A stretch of DNA of 10,920 nucleotides. Source: a candidate division Zixibacteria bacterium RBG_16_43_9. GTDB lineage: Bacteria; Zixibacteria; MSB-5A5; RBG-16-43-9. The position numbers and the translations under genes are program-made. The stretch is from positions 3,170 through 14,089 of the forward strand of contig MEWM01000116.1 of the NCBI GenBank assembly GCA_001775355.1, read 5' to 3'. Of the stretch, positions 4,515 through 10,920 are shown piece by piece. Each line of letters starts with the position of its first letter. The first letter of the stretch is position 1. The notes below the pieces were generated by a model. The model saw only the letters and a list, made by a program, of their open reading frames with translations. It searched no databases and had not been told where the DNA came from.

Positions 4515-7196
4515 ATGAGCACAGGCGAATTACCAAAACAATACAACCCCAAGACAGTTGAGGATAAATGGTATTCTTACTGGCTGAAGGGCAAATTCTT
4601 TTCACCTAATCTTTCTGATCACAAGCCCTTTTATAGCGTGGTCATCCCGCCTCCTAATGTGACTGACATCCTTCATTTAGGCCACGGGTTGAACAACACC
4701 CTTCAGGATATTCTGATTCGCTGGAAAAGGATGCAGGGTTATGAGACCGAGTGGCTGCCCGGAATCGACCATGCCGGAATTGCCACCCAGGTGGTTATCG
4801 AGAAGAATTTAGCCAAAGAAGGAAAAACCCGTCAGCAGGTCGGAAGAGAGGCTTTTGTAAAGTTAGCCTGGGAATGGAAAAAGAAAAACAGCGAGGCGAT
4901 TTTAAACCAGCTCAAAAAAATCGGCTGTTCCTGTGATTGGGACAGAACCAGGTTCACCCTGGATGAGGGGCTTTCCAGAGCGGTATTAGAGGTTTTCGAG
5001 CATCTCTATAAAAAAGGCTTGATCTATAGAGGCAAATACATCATCAACTGGTGCCCCCGATGCTTAACCTCACTTTCAGATGATGAGACCGAAAGAAAAG
5101 AAGAGGATGGAAGCCTCTGGTACATCAAGTACAAATTAAAAGGGGAAGACGATTACATCACAGTTGCCACTACCCGTCCTGAGACGATGTTAGGCGATAC
5201 TGCAGTAGCGGTAAATCCTAAAGACAAGCGCTACAAAAAACTGGTGGGTAAATTTGCTATCCTTCCTATTCTGGACAGAGAACTACCTATTATTGCAGAT
5301 GATTACGTTGACCCTGAATTTGGAACCGGAGCAGTTAAGGTCACTCCTGCACACGACGTTAATGACTTTGAAGTGGGAAATAGGCACAAGTTGGAAAGGA
5401 TTGTGGTCATAGGTCCTGATGGCAAGATGACCAAGGATGCCGGCAAGTTTGCCGGGATGGACCGTTACAAATGCCGCAAAGCCTTGGTAGCAGAGCTTAA
5501 GAAGAAGAACCTGCTCGAAAAAATCGAGCCTTACAAAGTTCCATTGAGCCTGTGTTACCGCTGTAATACCATAATCGAGCCTAATCTTTCAGAGCAGTGG
5601 TTTGTGAAGATGAAACCCCTGGCTGAGCCAGCCATCCAGGTGGTAAAAAGCGGAAAAGTGAAGTTTTATCCTGAGCACTGGGCAAAAGTCTATCTCAACT
5701 GGATGGAAAATATAAGAGACTGGTGCATCTCCCGCCAGCTCTGGTGGGGTCACCGCATACCGGTATGGTATTGTTTGGATTGTAACGAGATTGTCGTAGC
5801 TAAAATCGCGCCTGCTGAATGCCCGAAATGTAAAAGCAAAAACTTGAAGCGGGACGAGGATGTCTTGGATACCTGGTTTTCCTCCTGGCTCTGGCCCTTT
5901 TCCACTTTCGGCTGGCCTGATAAGACAGAAGAGCTAAAAGCTTTTTACCCGACCAAAGCCCTTTTCACTGCCTCGGAGATAATCTTTCTCTGGGTAGCCC
6001 GGATGGTGATGGCTGGTCTTGAGTTTATGGGCGAGGTTCCGTTTTTCGATGTCTATATCCACGGCACTGTCAGGGATGCCAATGGCGTCAAGATGAGCAA
6101 ATCCTTAGGCAATGGGATAGACCCTCTGGAGATAATCGGGAAATACGGAGCGGACTCCTTAAGGCTTTCGATGATCCTGGTTACTCCTGAAGGACAGGAC
6201 CCTTGCATCTCTGTAAACACCTTTGAGATCGGCAGGAACTTCGTCAACAAGCTCTGGAACGCTTTCCGCTTTATCTGGATGAACCTGGAAGATGTGAAGC
6301 CAGAGATCGGGAAAACTTCTCTGCCTGAAAAAAATACTCTGAGATGGGAAGACAGGTGGATTTTGAGCCGGTTAAATCATACCGTAAATGAAGTCACCAG
6401 ACAGATGGAAAACTACCGCTTCAATTCAGCCACTAAGACCCTTTATGATTTCGTACGGCACGATTTCTGCGACTGGTATCTGGAGATGATAAAAGTAGTA
6501 TTCAGGCAGTCAGAAACAGAAACCGAAAAAGCCGCCTCCACCAGAAAAACAGCACTTTTCTTACTGGACAGAATCCTCAGACTCCTTCATCCCTTTATTC
6601 CTTTTGCCACCGAGGAGATCTATCACGACCTCTATTCCCTCAAACCTGATGATTTTGAGCACAGTTTGATGAAAGCATCCTGGCCTGAACACGATATCGC
6701 TCTGGTGAATCTGGACCTGGAAAAATCGATGGAATTGGTCCAGGAGGTGGTCACCTCAGTCAGGAATATCCGCTCTGAGATGAATATTCCCCCGGTCAAA
6801 AAACTGAACGTCTACCTAAAGGTGGAGAAAAAAGACACTCAAAAGCTCCTGGAGGAAAACAAAGAACATATCCTCACCCTGGGAAGAATCGAAAAGCTTG
6901 AAGTGGGGATCAAGACCAAAAAACCCAGGTTCTCTGCTACCGCGGTGGCTAAGGATTTTGAGGCATACCTACCGTTGGAAGGGCTTATCGACATAGATAC
7001 GGAAAGAAAAAAGTTAGAGGAGGAGATCTCCAGGTTAAAAGAGCTCTTAGTCGGGGTTGACCGCAAACTGGCCAATGAGGATTTTCTGAAAAAAGCCCCG
7101 ACTCCGATTGTGCAGAAGGAGAAGAGCAAAAAAGAAGATTATCAGAAGCTGGTTGAGAAGTTGGAAAAAAACTTAGAAGGATTAGTGGGGTGGTGA
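4515..7196 (+). CDS. valS: Valyl-tRNA synthetase
   Basis: Charges tRNA-Val and edits mischarged threonine; cytoplasmic. At 893 residues it is full length. The class I catalytic site has the HIGH-type motif HLGH at 54-57 inside PPPNVTDILHLGH, and KMSKS at 526-530. Between them sits the CP1 editing domain with TTRPET at 219-224, and paired cysteines (CYRC, and CLDC with CPKC) that suggest zinc-binding knuckles. After KMSKS comes the helical anticodon-binding domain. The last ~65 residues are a charged coiled coil (IDTERKKLEEEISRLKELL region), the tRNA-binding arm typical of ValRS. AAAGGA lies 9 nt before the ATG. One oddity is that the glycine usually found in NVTGxLHxGH is aspartate (D51). Apart from this nothing is damaged. 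Confidence 0.97.
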   Translation: MSTGELPKQYNPKTVEDKWYSYWLKGKFFSPNLSDHKPFYSVVIPPPNVTDILHLGHGLNNTLQDILIRWKRMQGYETEWLPGIDHAGIATQVVIEKNLAKEGKTRQQVGREAFVKLAWEWKKKNSEAILNQLKKIGCSCDWDRTRFTLDEGLSRAVLEVFEHLYKKGLIYRGKYIINWCPRCLTSLSDDETERKEEDGSLWYIKYKLKGEDDYITVATTRPETMLGDTAVAVNPKDKRYKKLVGKFAILPILDRELPIIADDYVDPEFGTGAVKVTPAHDVNDFEVGNRHKLERIVVIGPDGKMTKDAGKFAGMDRYKCRKALVAELKKKNLLEKIEPYKVPLSLCYRCNTIIEPNLSEQWFVKMKPLAEPAIQVVKSGKVKFYPEHWAKVYLNWMENIRDWCISRQLWWGHRIPVWYCLDCNEIVVAKIAPAECPKCKSKNLKRDEDVLDTWFSSWLWPFSTFGWPDKTEELKAFYPTKALFTASEIIFLWVARMVMAGLEFMGEVPFFDVYIHGTVRDANGVKMSKSLGNGIDPLEIIGKYGADSLRLSMILVTPEGQDPCISVNTFEIGRNFVNKLWNAFRFIWMNLEDVKPEIGKTSLPEKNTLRWEDRWILSRLNHTVNEVTRQMENYRFNSATKTLYDFVRHDFCDWYLEMIKVVFRQSETETEKAASTRKTALFLLDRILRLLHPFIPFATEEIYHDLYSLKPDDFEHSLMKASWPEHDIALVNLDLEKSMELVQEVVTSVRNIRSEMNIPPVKKLNVYLKVEKKDTQKLLEENKEHILTLGRIEKLEVGIKTKKPRFSATAVAKDFEAYLPLEGLIDIDTERKKLEEEISRLKELLVGVDRKLANEDFLKKAPTPIVQKEKSKKEDYQKLVEKLEKNLEGLVGW

Positions 7197-7221
7197 AATA
7201 AAATTCACTTTCATTTGTATT

Positions 7222-7227
7222 TATAAT
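7222..7227 (+). promoter_or_regulatory. Possible -10 element before the DUF4139 gene
   Basis: A perfect TATAAT lies in the 49-bp gap after valS, 18 nt before the ATG at 7246. No recognisable -35 is found 16-18 nt upstream, nor an extended TGn, so the gene may partly or wholly depend on read-through from valS, after which no terminator hairpin is visible. Confidence 0.4.
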
Positions 7228-7245
7228 AGAGAGGAGGATGAGAAT

Positions 7246-8613
7246 ATGAGAAGAAAATTTGTCTTCGGGATGGTCATATTTTTTCTTTTGGCTCTATCTG
7301 TATGGGGCGAAGAGAGAAACATATCCCTGACCATCTACAACCAGGATTTAGCCCTGGTAAAGGATACCCGGGACATTTCCTTTGTTTCCGGCAGGAACGA
7401 GATCAAGTTCAGCCAGGTGGCGGAAAAGATCGATCCGACCTCAGTTCATTTTCAGGTTCTGAGTGCACCTGAAAAAATCTATCTCCTGGAGCAGAACTAC
7501 CAGTATGACCTGGTCAGCTCTGACAAGATTCTGGAAAAATATTTAGACAAGAATATCCAGATTTTGACCAAGGATGGCAAGTTCTATGAAGGAGTGCTTC
7601 TTTCATACGCGCCGGATAATCTCACGCTCAGAGAAAAAGAAAACTCCATAAGAATTGTGAATCGGGCTCAGGTCATCGACCTTTCCTTTCCAAAACTGCC
7701 CGAGGGCTTGATCACACGCCCGACCTTAGTCTGGCTCTTAGACAGCAAGACACAGGGTAAGCAGAAGACCGAGGTGAGCTACCTGACTAACGGCATAAAC
7801 TGGCATGCTGAATATGTTGCAGTGGTGGATAAAGATGATAGGAACTTAGAGCTTTCCGGCTGGGTCTCAATTGACAACCGTTCTGGCGCAACTTATCCGG
7901 ATGCGAAACTAAAGCTGATAGCAGGAGAGGTCCACCGGGTTGAAGAAAGAGTGGTCAGACCCTTGTATAAGGGCGAGGCTGAAATGGCTTTGGGTATGGC
8001 TCGTGCTACTTTTGAAGAGAAACCGTTTTTCGAATACCACCTCTATACTCTTCAATTCCCCAGCACAGTCAAAGATAACGAGATCAAGCAGATTTCCCTA
8101 TTTCCCAACTCTTCAGTCAAGGTTGCGAAGATCTACGTCTACGACGGGGCAAGGGAGCCCAAAAAGGTCAAAGTCAACCTGGAGTTCTTAAACTCCAAGG
8201 CTGAGGGTCTGGGAATGCCCCTGCCAAAAGGAAAGATAAGGGTTTATAAAGTCGACGTTGACAAGTCTATGGAATTTGTAGGTGAGGATCGGATTAACCA
8301 TACTCCCAAGGATGAAAAAGTGAGAGTTTACGTAGGAGATGCTTTTGATATCGTCGGAGAAAGGACCAGGACCAATTTTCAGAAGATCAGCGACAATGTG
8401 ATGGAGGAAACCTACCAGCTCAAGCTGAGAAATCATAAAGAGGAAAAAATCGAAGTCACCGTGGTTGAACACCTTTACCCTTACACCAACTGGGAGATTT
8501 TAGAGTCGAATTTCAAATACGAGAAAAAAGATGCCAGCACTATCGAATTCAAAATTCCGCTTGAAAAAAACCAGGAACAAATCGTAAATTATAAGGTGAG
8601 ATATTCGAGTTAA
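7246..8613 (+). CDS. Secreted DUF4139-domain protein
   Basis: An exported protein of unknown biochemical role. The 455 residues begin with a signal peptide: MRRK, a hydrophobic core to about residue 19, and likely cleavage after G21 (SVWG-EE). The mature part opens with ISLTIYNQDLALVKDTR, typical of the N-terminal region in this family. The DUF4139 core follows from about residue 170, with YLTNGINWHAEY and then SGWVSIDNRSGATYPDAKL, and continues in predicted beta-rich sequence to the C-terminus. No transmembrane anchor or lipobox is seen, so periplasmic or outer-surface location is inferred. GAGGAGG (7231-7237) is 8 nt before the ATG; an out-of-frame ATG at 7238 ends after three codons. It lies 50 bp before the TPR lipoprotein gene and they are probably co-transcribed. 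Family is confident, function unknown. Confidence 0.88.
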   Translation: MRRKFVFGMVIFFLLALSVWGEERNISLTIYNQDLALVKDTRDISFVSGRNEIKFSQVAEKIDPTSVHFQVLSAPEKIYLLEQNYQYDLVSSDKILEKYLDKNIQILTKDGKFYEGVLLSYAPDNLTLREKENSIRIVNRAQVIDLSFPKLPEGLITRPTLVWLLDSKTQGKQKTEVSYLTNGINWHAEYVAVVDKDDRNLELSGWVSIDNRSGATYPDAKLKLIAGEVHRVEERVVRPLYKGEAEMALGMARATFEEKPFFEYHLYTLQFPSTVKDNEIKQISLFPNSSVKVAKIYVYDGAREPKKVKVNLEFLNSKAEGLGMPLPKGKIRVYKVDVDKSMEFVGEDRINHTPKDEKVRVYVGDAFDIVGERTRTNFQKISDNVMEETYQLKLRNHKEEKIEVTVVEHLYPYTNWEILESNFKYEKKDASTIEFKIPLEKNQEQIVNYKVRYSS

Positions 8614-8663
8614 ATTTGAAAATTTAGCACGGAAAACTAAAAAAACTTAAAAAAGGAGAGCCT

Positions 8664-9968
8664 ATGCGGTCTTTCAAAGTAGCTTTAATCCTGTTCTTTC
8701 TCTTTATGGTTGGTGCCTGTTCACAGGCCCAGCAGATGTCCAAGGATGTTTACAAAACCTCGGCCAAGATCGAACTCAAGCTGAAAAATCCAGATTACGA
8801 TCGGGTGATTGACCTTCTGGAAAAGGCGAAAACCGATTACCCGGATGATCCGGAGATCTGTTTCTTGCTGGGTAAGGTTTACGGGATTAAACATCGGGTT
8901 AAGGACATGGTGGGGGCTTTTGCCCAGGCTGATAAGGCAGGTCTGAAGGGAAAAGAGAAGGAGGAGATGAAAAAAATTCTCGAAAACACCTGGGTAACCT
9001 CCTTCAATCTGGGAGTGGATTATGCTCATAAAGTCATTGCTGTAGAAAGATATATTGAGCAGATAACCTCTAACTGGTCCAACTACACCCTCTATGCCGA
9101 TTCCTTACAGCTAATCTCGGCGGAGTTTGCCAACCCTGCTTATAACTGGAAAAATTATAGTTCAGCTCAGGATTTAGTCTCCCCTTTAGAAAAGCTAAAA
9201 GAGGACTTATACAAAAAAGCCCTGGACAATTATGAGCTGGTCATGCAGATTGACTCTACCCGGTTCGAGCCTTTTGTCAATGGCGCCTTTGTCTCCTCCA
9301 AACTGAACCAGCCAGACAAAACTTTGAGATATTTGAAAAAAGCATATGAGTTAAAGCCGGATGAACTCGATGTCCTGAACAACTACTTTGCAGCCCTGAT
9401 AAATAATCAGAAATATGAAGAAGCCTTAAAGGTCTCGGATGAGATTTTGAAGAAAAATCCAGATGATATAAATGTCCTGTTCAACCGGGCGGTCCTTCTG
9501 GATAAGCTGGGCAGAGAAAAAGAGACCATGGAGATTTATGACAAGATCATCCAGCAGGACCCTAACTCCAAAGATGTCCATTTTAATCGAGGTCTATTAT
9601 ATTTAAACAAAACCAGCCAGATCGCCAAAGAGTTAATAGCGCTCCGCGATTCCCTGGAGAACAACCCTCAGGCTCAGGCGATGATCGACAGATCGAAAAA
9701 GTTGATCGATGAGCAAAAGATATTCTTCAATAAAGCTGAATCAGATTTCAAAAGAGTTCATGAGTTAGCTCCGGACGACCTGGAGGCGATGAGATTTCTG
9801 GGGTATTGCTATTTAAATGAAGAAAAAATAGACGATGCCATAAATGTGCTGGAAGCTTTGACCAAAAGAGAACCGGACAATAAGGAAGCCTGGGGTTATT
9901 TAAGCATCGCCTATGCCAAAAAGGGGATGGTCGATAAGGCAAAAGAGGCGGAGAAAAAATCCCAGTAG
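8664..9968 (+). CDS. TPR-repeat lipoprotein
   Basis: A membrane-anchored scaffold-type protein. The 434 residues start with a lipoprotein signal peptide whose lipobox is VGAC (lipidated C19); serine at +2 suggests outer-membrane sorting if Lol rules apply. Tetratricopeptide-like helix pairs cover about residues 45-92, 186-320 (at least four repeats, e.g. KTLRYLKKAYELKPDELDVLNNY, written here as a family match) and 361-432. Between them are less regular segments rich in Asn and Tyr (about 120-180) and a helical insert (about 315-360). TPRs mediate protein-protein contact; no enzymatic motif is seen. AAGGAG (8653-8658) is 5 nt before the ATG. The 50-bp gap to the DUF4139 gene holds no terminator, and a strong one follows this gene. 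The partner is unknown. Confidence 0.88.
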   Translation: MRSFKVALILFFLFMVGACSQAQQMSKDVYKTSAKIELKLKNPDYDRVIDLLEKAKTDYPDDPEICFLLGKVYGIKHRVKDMVGAFAQADKAGLKGKEKEEMKKILENTWVTSFNLGVDYAHKVIAVERYIEQITSNWSNYTLYADSLQLISAEFANPAYNWKNYSSAQDLVSPLEKLKEDLYKKALDNYELVMQIDSTRFEPFVNGAFVSSKLNQPDKTLRYLKKAYELKPDELDVLNNYFAALINNQKYEEALKVSDEILKKNPDDINVLFNRAVLLDKLGREKETMEIYDKIIQQDPNSKDVHFNRGLLYLNKTSQIAKELIALRDSLENNPQAQAMIDRSKKLIDEQKIFFNKAESDFKRVHELAPDDLEAMRFLGYCYLNEEKIDDAINVLEALTKREPDNKEAWGYLSIAYAKKGMVDKAKEAEKKSQ

Positions 9969-10000
9969 CTATAAAGGAAAAAACTATCTACGAATAAAAA

Positions 10001-10037
10001 AGACCCACGTTGAGGGCAACGTGGGTCTACATTTTTT
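10001..10037. terminator. Bidirectional rho-independent terminator
   Basis: A perfect 12-bp stem AGACCCACGTTG/CAACGTGGGTCT with loop AGGG (10001-10028) is followed on the plus strand by TAC and then T6 (10032-10037). On the minus strand it runs directly into T5. It sits 32 bp after the TPR gene and downstream of the convergent small ORF, so it can end transcripts from both sides. On the minus strand it is preceded by GTAG, like the other hairpin repeats here, so a repeat may have been recruited as terminator. Confidence 0.85.
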
Positions 10038-10064
10038 CCCACCTCTATGAATAAATCAGTATGA

Positions 10065-10125
10065 GCGTATAGTTCTTCGACTCTGCTCAGAACAGTGAGC
10101 TTGTCGAACTGCAATACGCCCCTAT
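10065..10125. repeat. Nested repeat: TCGAC-type element inside a GCGTAT hairpin
   Basis: GCGTAT (10065-10070) and ATACGC (10114-10119) form outer arms. Inside, AGTT..CGAC and GTCGAACT pair with a 3-nt bulge, and the core is GCTCA/TGAGC (10085-10100) with loop GAACAG. The inner part matches a CTTCGACTCxGCTCAG...TGTCGAACTG repeat type I recall from other genomes. The right flank (GCAATACGCCCCTATA) looks like half of a second hairpin repeat, and the left flank TATGAGCGTAT like its damaged other half. Confidence 0.55.
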
Positions 10126-10148
10126 AAATTTTGTCATTTCATTTCAGA

Positions 10149-10181
10149 TGTAGAGACGCATCGAATGCGTCTCCTTTTTTT
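10149..10181. repeat. GTAGAGACGCAT hairpin repeat with T-tract
   Basis: GTAG at 10150-10153 leads into a perfect 9-bp stem GAGACGCAT/ATGCGTCTC with loop CGA (10153-10173), then one C and seven T (10175-10181) on the plus strand. It is shaped like a plus-strand terminator, but the stronger terminator at 10001-10037 lies before it. It abuts the TAA stop of the minus-strand small ORF, whose last bases lie in the T-tract. Confidence 0.65.
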
Positions 10182-10338
10182 ATTCCTGTCCTTCAGAATA
10201 ACTGCAATTGAAGACGGTCTTATACTTTTGACTCGCTTTTGACCCTTGATTCCGGCTCAGCTTTTCGGTCTTTGTATCCAGCTTGACTTTTTCTTCGGTC
10301 CGAATATTTAATTCGAGTACCTGTTCTTCTCTAATCAT
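10180..10338 (-). CDS. Small 52-residue protein of unknown function
   Basis: I do not recognise this product. Its ATG overlaps the stop of the upstream gene (ATGA at 10338-10335), and a full AAGGAGG Shine-Dalgarno (10353-10347) lies 8 nt upstream inside that gene's last codons. This strongly suggests translational coupling and a real gene despite its size. The protein begins MIREEQVLELNIRTEEKVKLD, is rich in Lys and Glu through residue 40, and ends with a short segment holding the single cysteine (C45 in VFNCSYSEGQE). No signal peptide, membrane segment or known motif is seen; the N-terminal half alternates hydrophobic residues in a way compatible with a strand. Its TAA abuts a hairpin repeat. 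It may work with the CphA_N-like protein encoded just before it. Confidence 0.65.
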   Translation of the reverse strand: MIREEQVLELNIRTEEKVKLDTKTEKLSRNQGSKASQKYKTVFNCSYSEGQE

Positions 10339-10920
10339 TTCTTACCCCTCCTTCTACCGGGATTGGATAGTAAAAACCCCTTGTCCAAAAACTTCAGACT
10401 GATAAGCTCCTTTATCTGAAAGGATAGATCCTCTTTTTCCCAGCCTAATTTCTGGGCCAGTTTCTGGGGTGAGAAGAAAAGCTCTGGCTCAGCATAAAGG
10501 CATTTTGCCAGCCGAATCGAGTTAGTATGTTCGGGAGAAATATCCCCCTTCCAGACCAGCTCTTTCATCATTTTCACTGCTAAATTCGAGGAAAAAGTTG
10601 CTACCCTTTTATCTTTACATTCGATAAAAAGATCGAAACGGTTGGCCGGGTTTTGATAGCCACAGGTCAGACCGGTACAGGATTTCATCTGCCCGACAGT
10701 GGCCTGCAGGTCTATGATCATATGTTCAACCAGATGAGCTACATCGGTAATCCCTCCTACGCTTTGAAAAGGCAAATCTTTTTTCCCATCATCGAAAACG
10801 GTTCCTCCTAAGAAATTAGCCCAGCATTTATGTTTTTGAAGATTAGGCAGAAAACCTGCGACTTTCTTATAGATATTTCCGAAATCCAGTTCCTTATCTT
10901 CTGGAATGAAGACATCCAGA
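10335..10920 (-). CDS. CphA_N-like protein with winged-helix-like tail (5' end beyond window)
   Basis: The C-terminal 194 residues are visible; the frame is open to the window edge, so an internal TTG at 10775 is not the start. The first ~135 residues resemble the N-terminal domain of cyanophycin synthetase: LDVFIPED, then IYKKVAGFLPNLQKHKC, then GGITDVAHLVEHMIIDLQ, which matches the family's G-x-x-HxxEHxxLELQ helix, then a Thr-Gly-rich turn and FDLFIECKD. This is recalled alignment, not a search. The rest (FFSPQKLAQKLGWEKEDLSFQIKELISLKFLDKG) looks like a winged-helix or similar HTH unit and ends in a basic GRRRGKK. In known CphA the domain is followed by ATP-grasp and Mur-ligase modules; both are absent after it here. 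What lies upstream is unknown. The gene overlaps the next ORF by four bases. Confidence 0.6.
   Translation of the reverse strand, partial: LDVFIPEDKELDFGNIYKKVAGFLPNLQKHKCWANFLGGTVFDDGKKDLPFQSVGGITDVAHLVEHMIIDLQATVGQMKSCTGLTCGYQNPANRFDLFIECKDKRVATFSSNLAVKMMKELVWKGDISPEHTNSIRLAKCLYAEPELFFSPQKLAQKLGWEKEDLSFQIKELISLKFLDKGFLLSNPGRRRGKK
10347..10353 (-). promoter_or_regulatory. Shine-Dalgarno of the 52-residue ORF
   Basis: AAGGAGG on the minus strand lies within the last codons of the CphA_N-like gene, 8 nt before the ATG at 10338. It is the main evidence that the small overlapping ORF is translated. Confidence 0.75.

Noticed and set aside
8188..9029. Minus-strand ORFs at 8188-8472 and 8721-9029
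   Set aside because: They are shadows of the DUF4139 and TPR genes, which have clear signal peptides and family motifs on the plus strand.
10335..10775. A separate 146-residue gene starting at the TTG at 10775
   Set aside because: The frame stays open to the window edge, the upstream residues continue the CphA_N-like domain, and no Shine-Dalgarno suits the TTG.

Overview
The window reads as a chromosomal segment of a Gram-negative bacterium, moderately AT-rich, with housekeeping genes separated by gaps full of hairpin-forming repeats. The Gram-negative call rests on a lipobox TPR lipoprotein next to a secreted DUF4139 protein. Promoters are sigma-70 type: three near-ideal TTGACA-N17 sites. 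The repeat-rich gaps recall uncultured FCB-type lineages such as Zixibacteria, but this is an impression from memory and not a demonstrated assignment. I see no phage, transposase, integrase, CRISPR array, tRNA or rRNA.

Layout. The minus-strand block at 1-4015 holds lysS (class II lysyl-tRNA synthetase, C-terminus cut by the window edge, TTG start), a ROK-family sugar kinase, and a class I PLP aminotransferase. Each seems to have its own promoter, and repeat-filled gaps separate them. The gap at 4016-4514 carries back-to-back promoters for the aminotransferase (minus) and valS (plus), with several hairpin repeats between them. The plus-strand block at 4515-9968 holds valS, a secreted DUF4139 protein and a TPR lipoprotein; the last two probably form one transcript. 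A bidirectional terminator and two more repeats follow. The right end (10180-10920, minus) carries the C-terminal part of a protein resembling the N-terminal domain of cyanophycin synthetase. It is followed, with an ATGA overlap and a strong internal Shine-Dalgarno, by a 52-codon gene I do not recognise.

How the parts relate. LysRS and ValRS supply translation. The ROK kinase and aminotransferase are general sugar and amino-acid enzymes with no visible pathway link. The DUF4139 and TPR proteins probably act together in the envelope.

The less ordinary content is (a) the CphA_N-like protein and its coupled small ORF; (b) a 34-nt block with two TCACG copies 20 bp apart plus a T-tract, found upstream of both aminoacyl-tRNA synthetase promoters in the same orientation; and (c) many hairpin cassettes whose arms differ completely from copy to copy while the fold, and often a GTAG flank, is kept. 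Two of these touch gene 3' ends, and one supplies the stop codon of the ROK gene.
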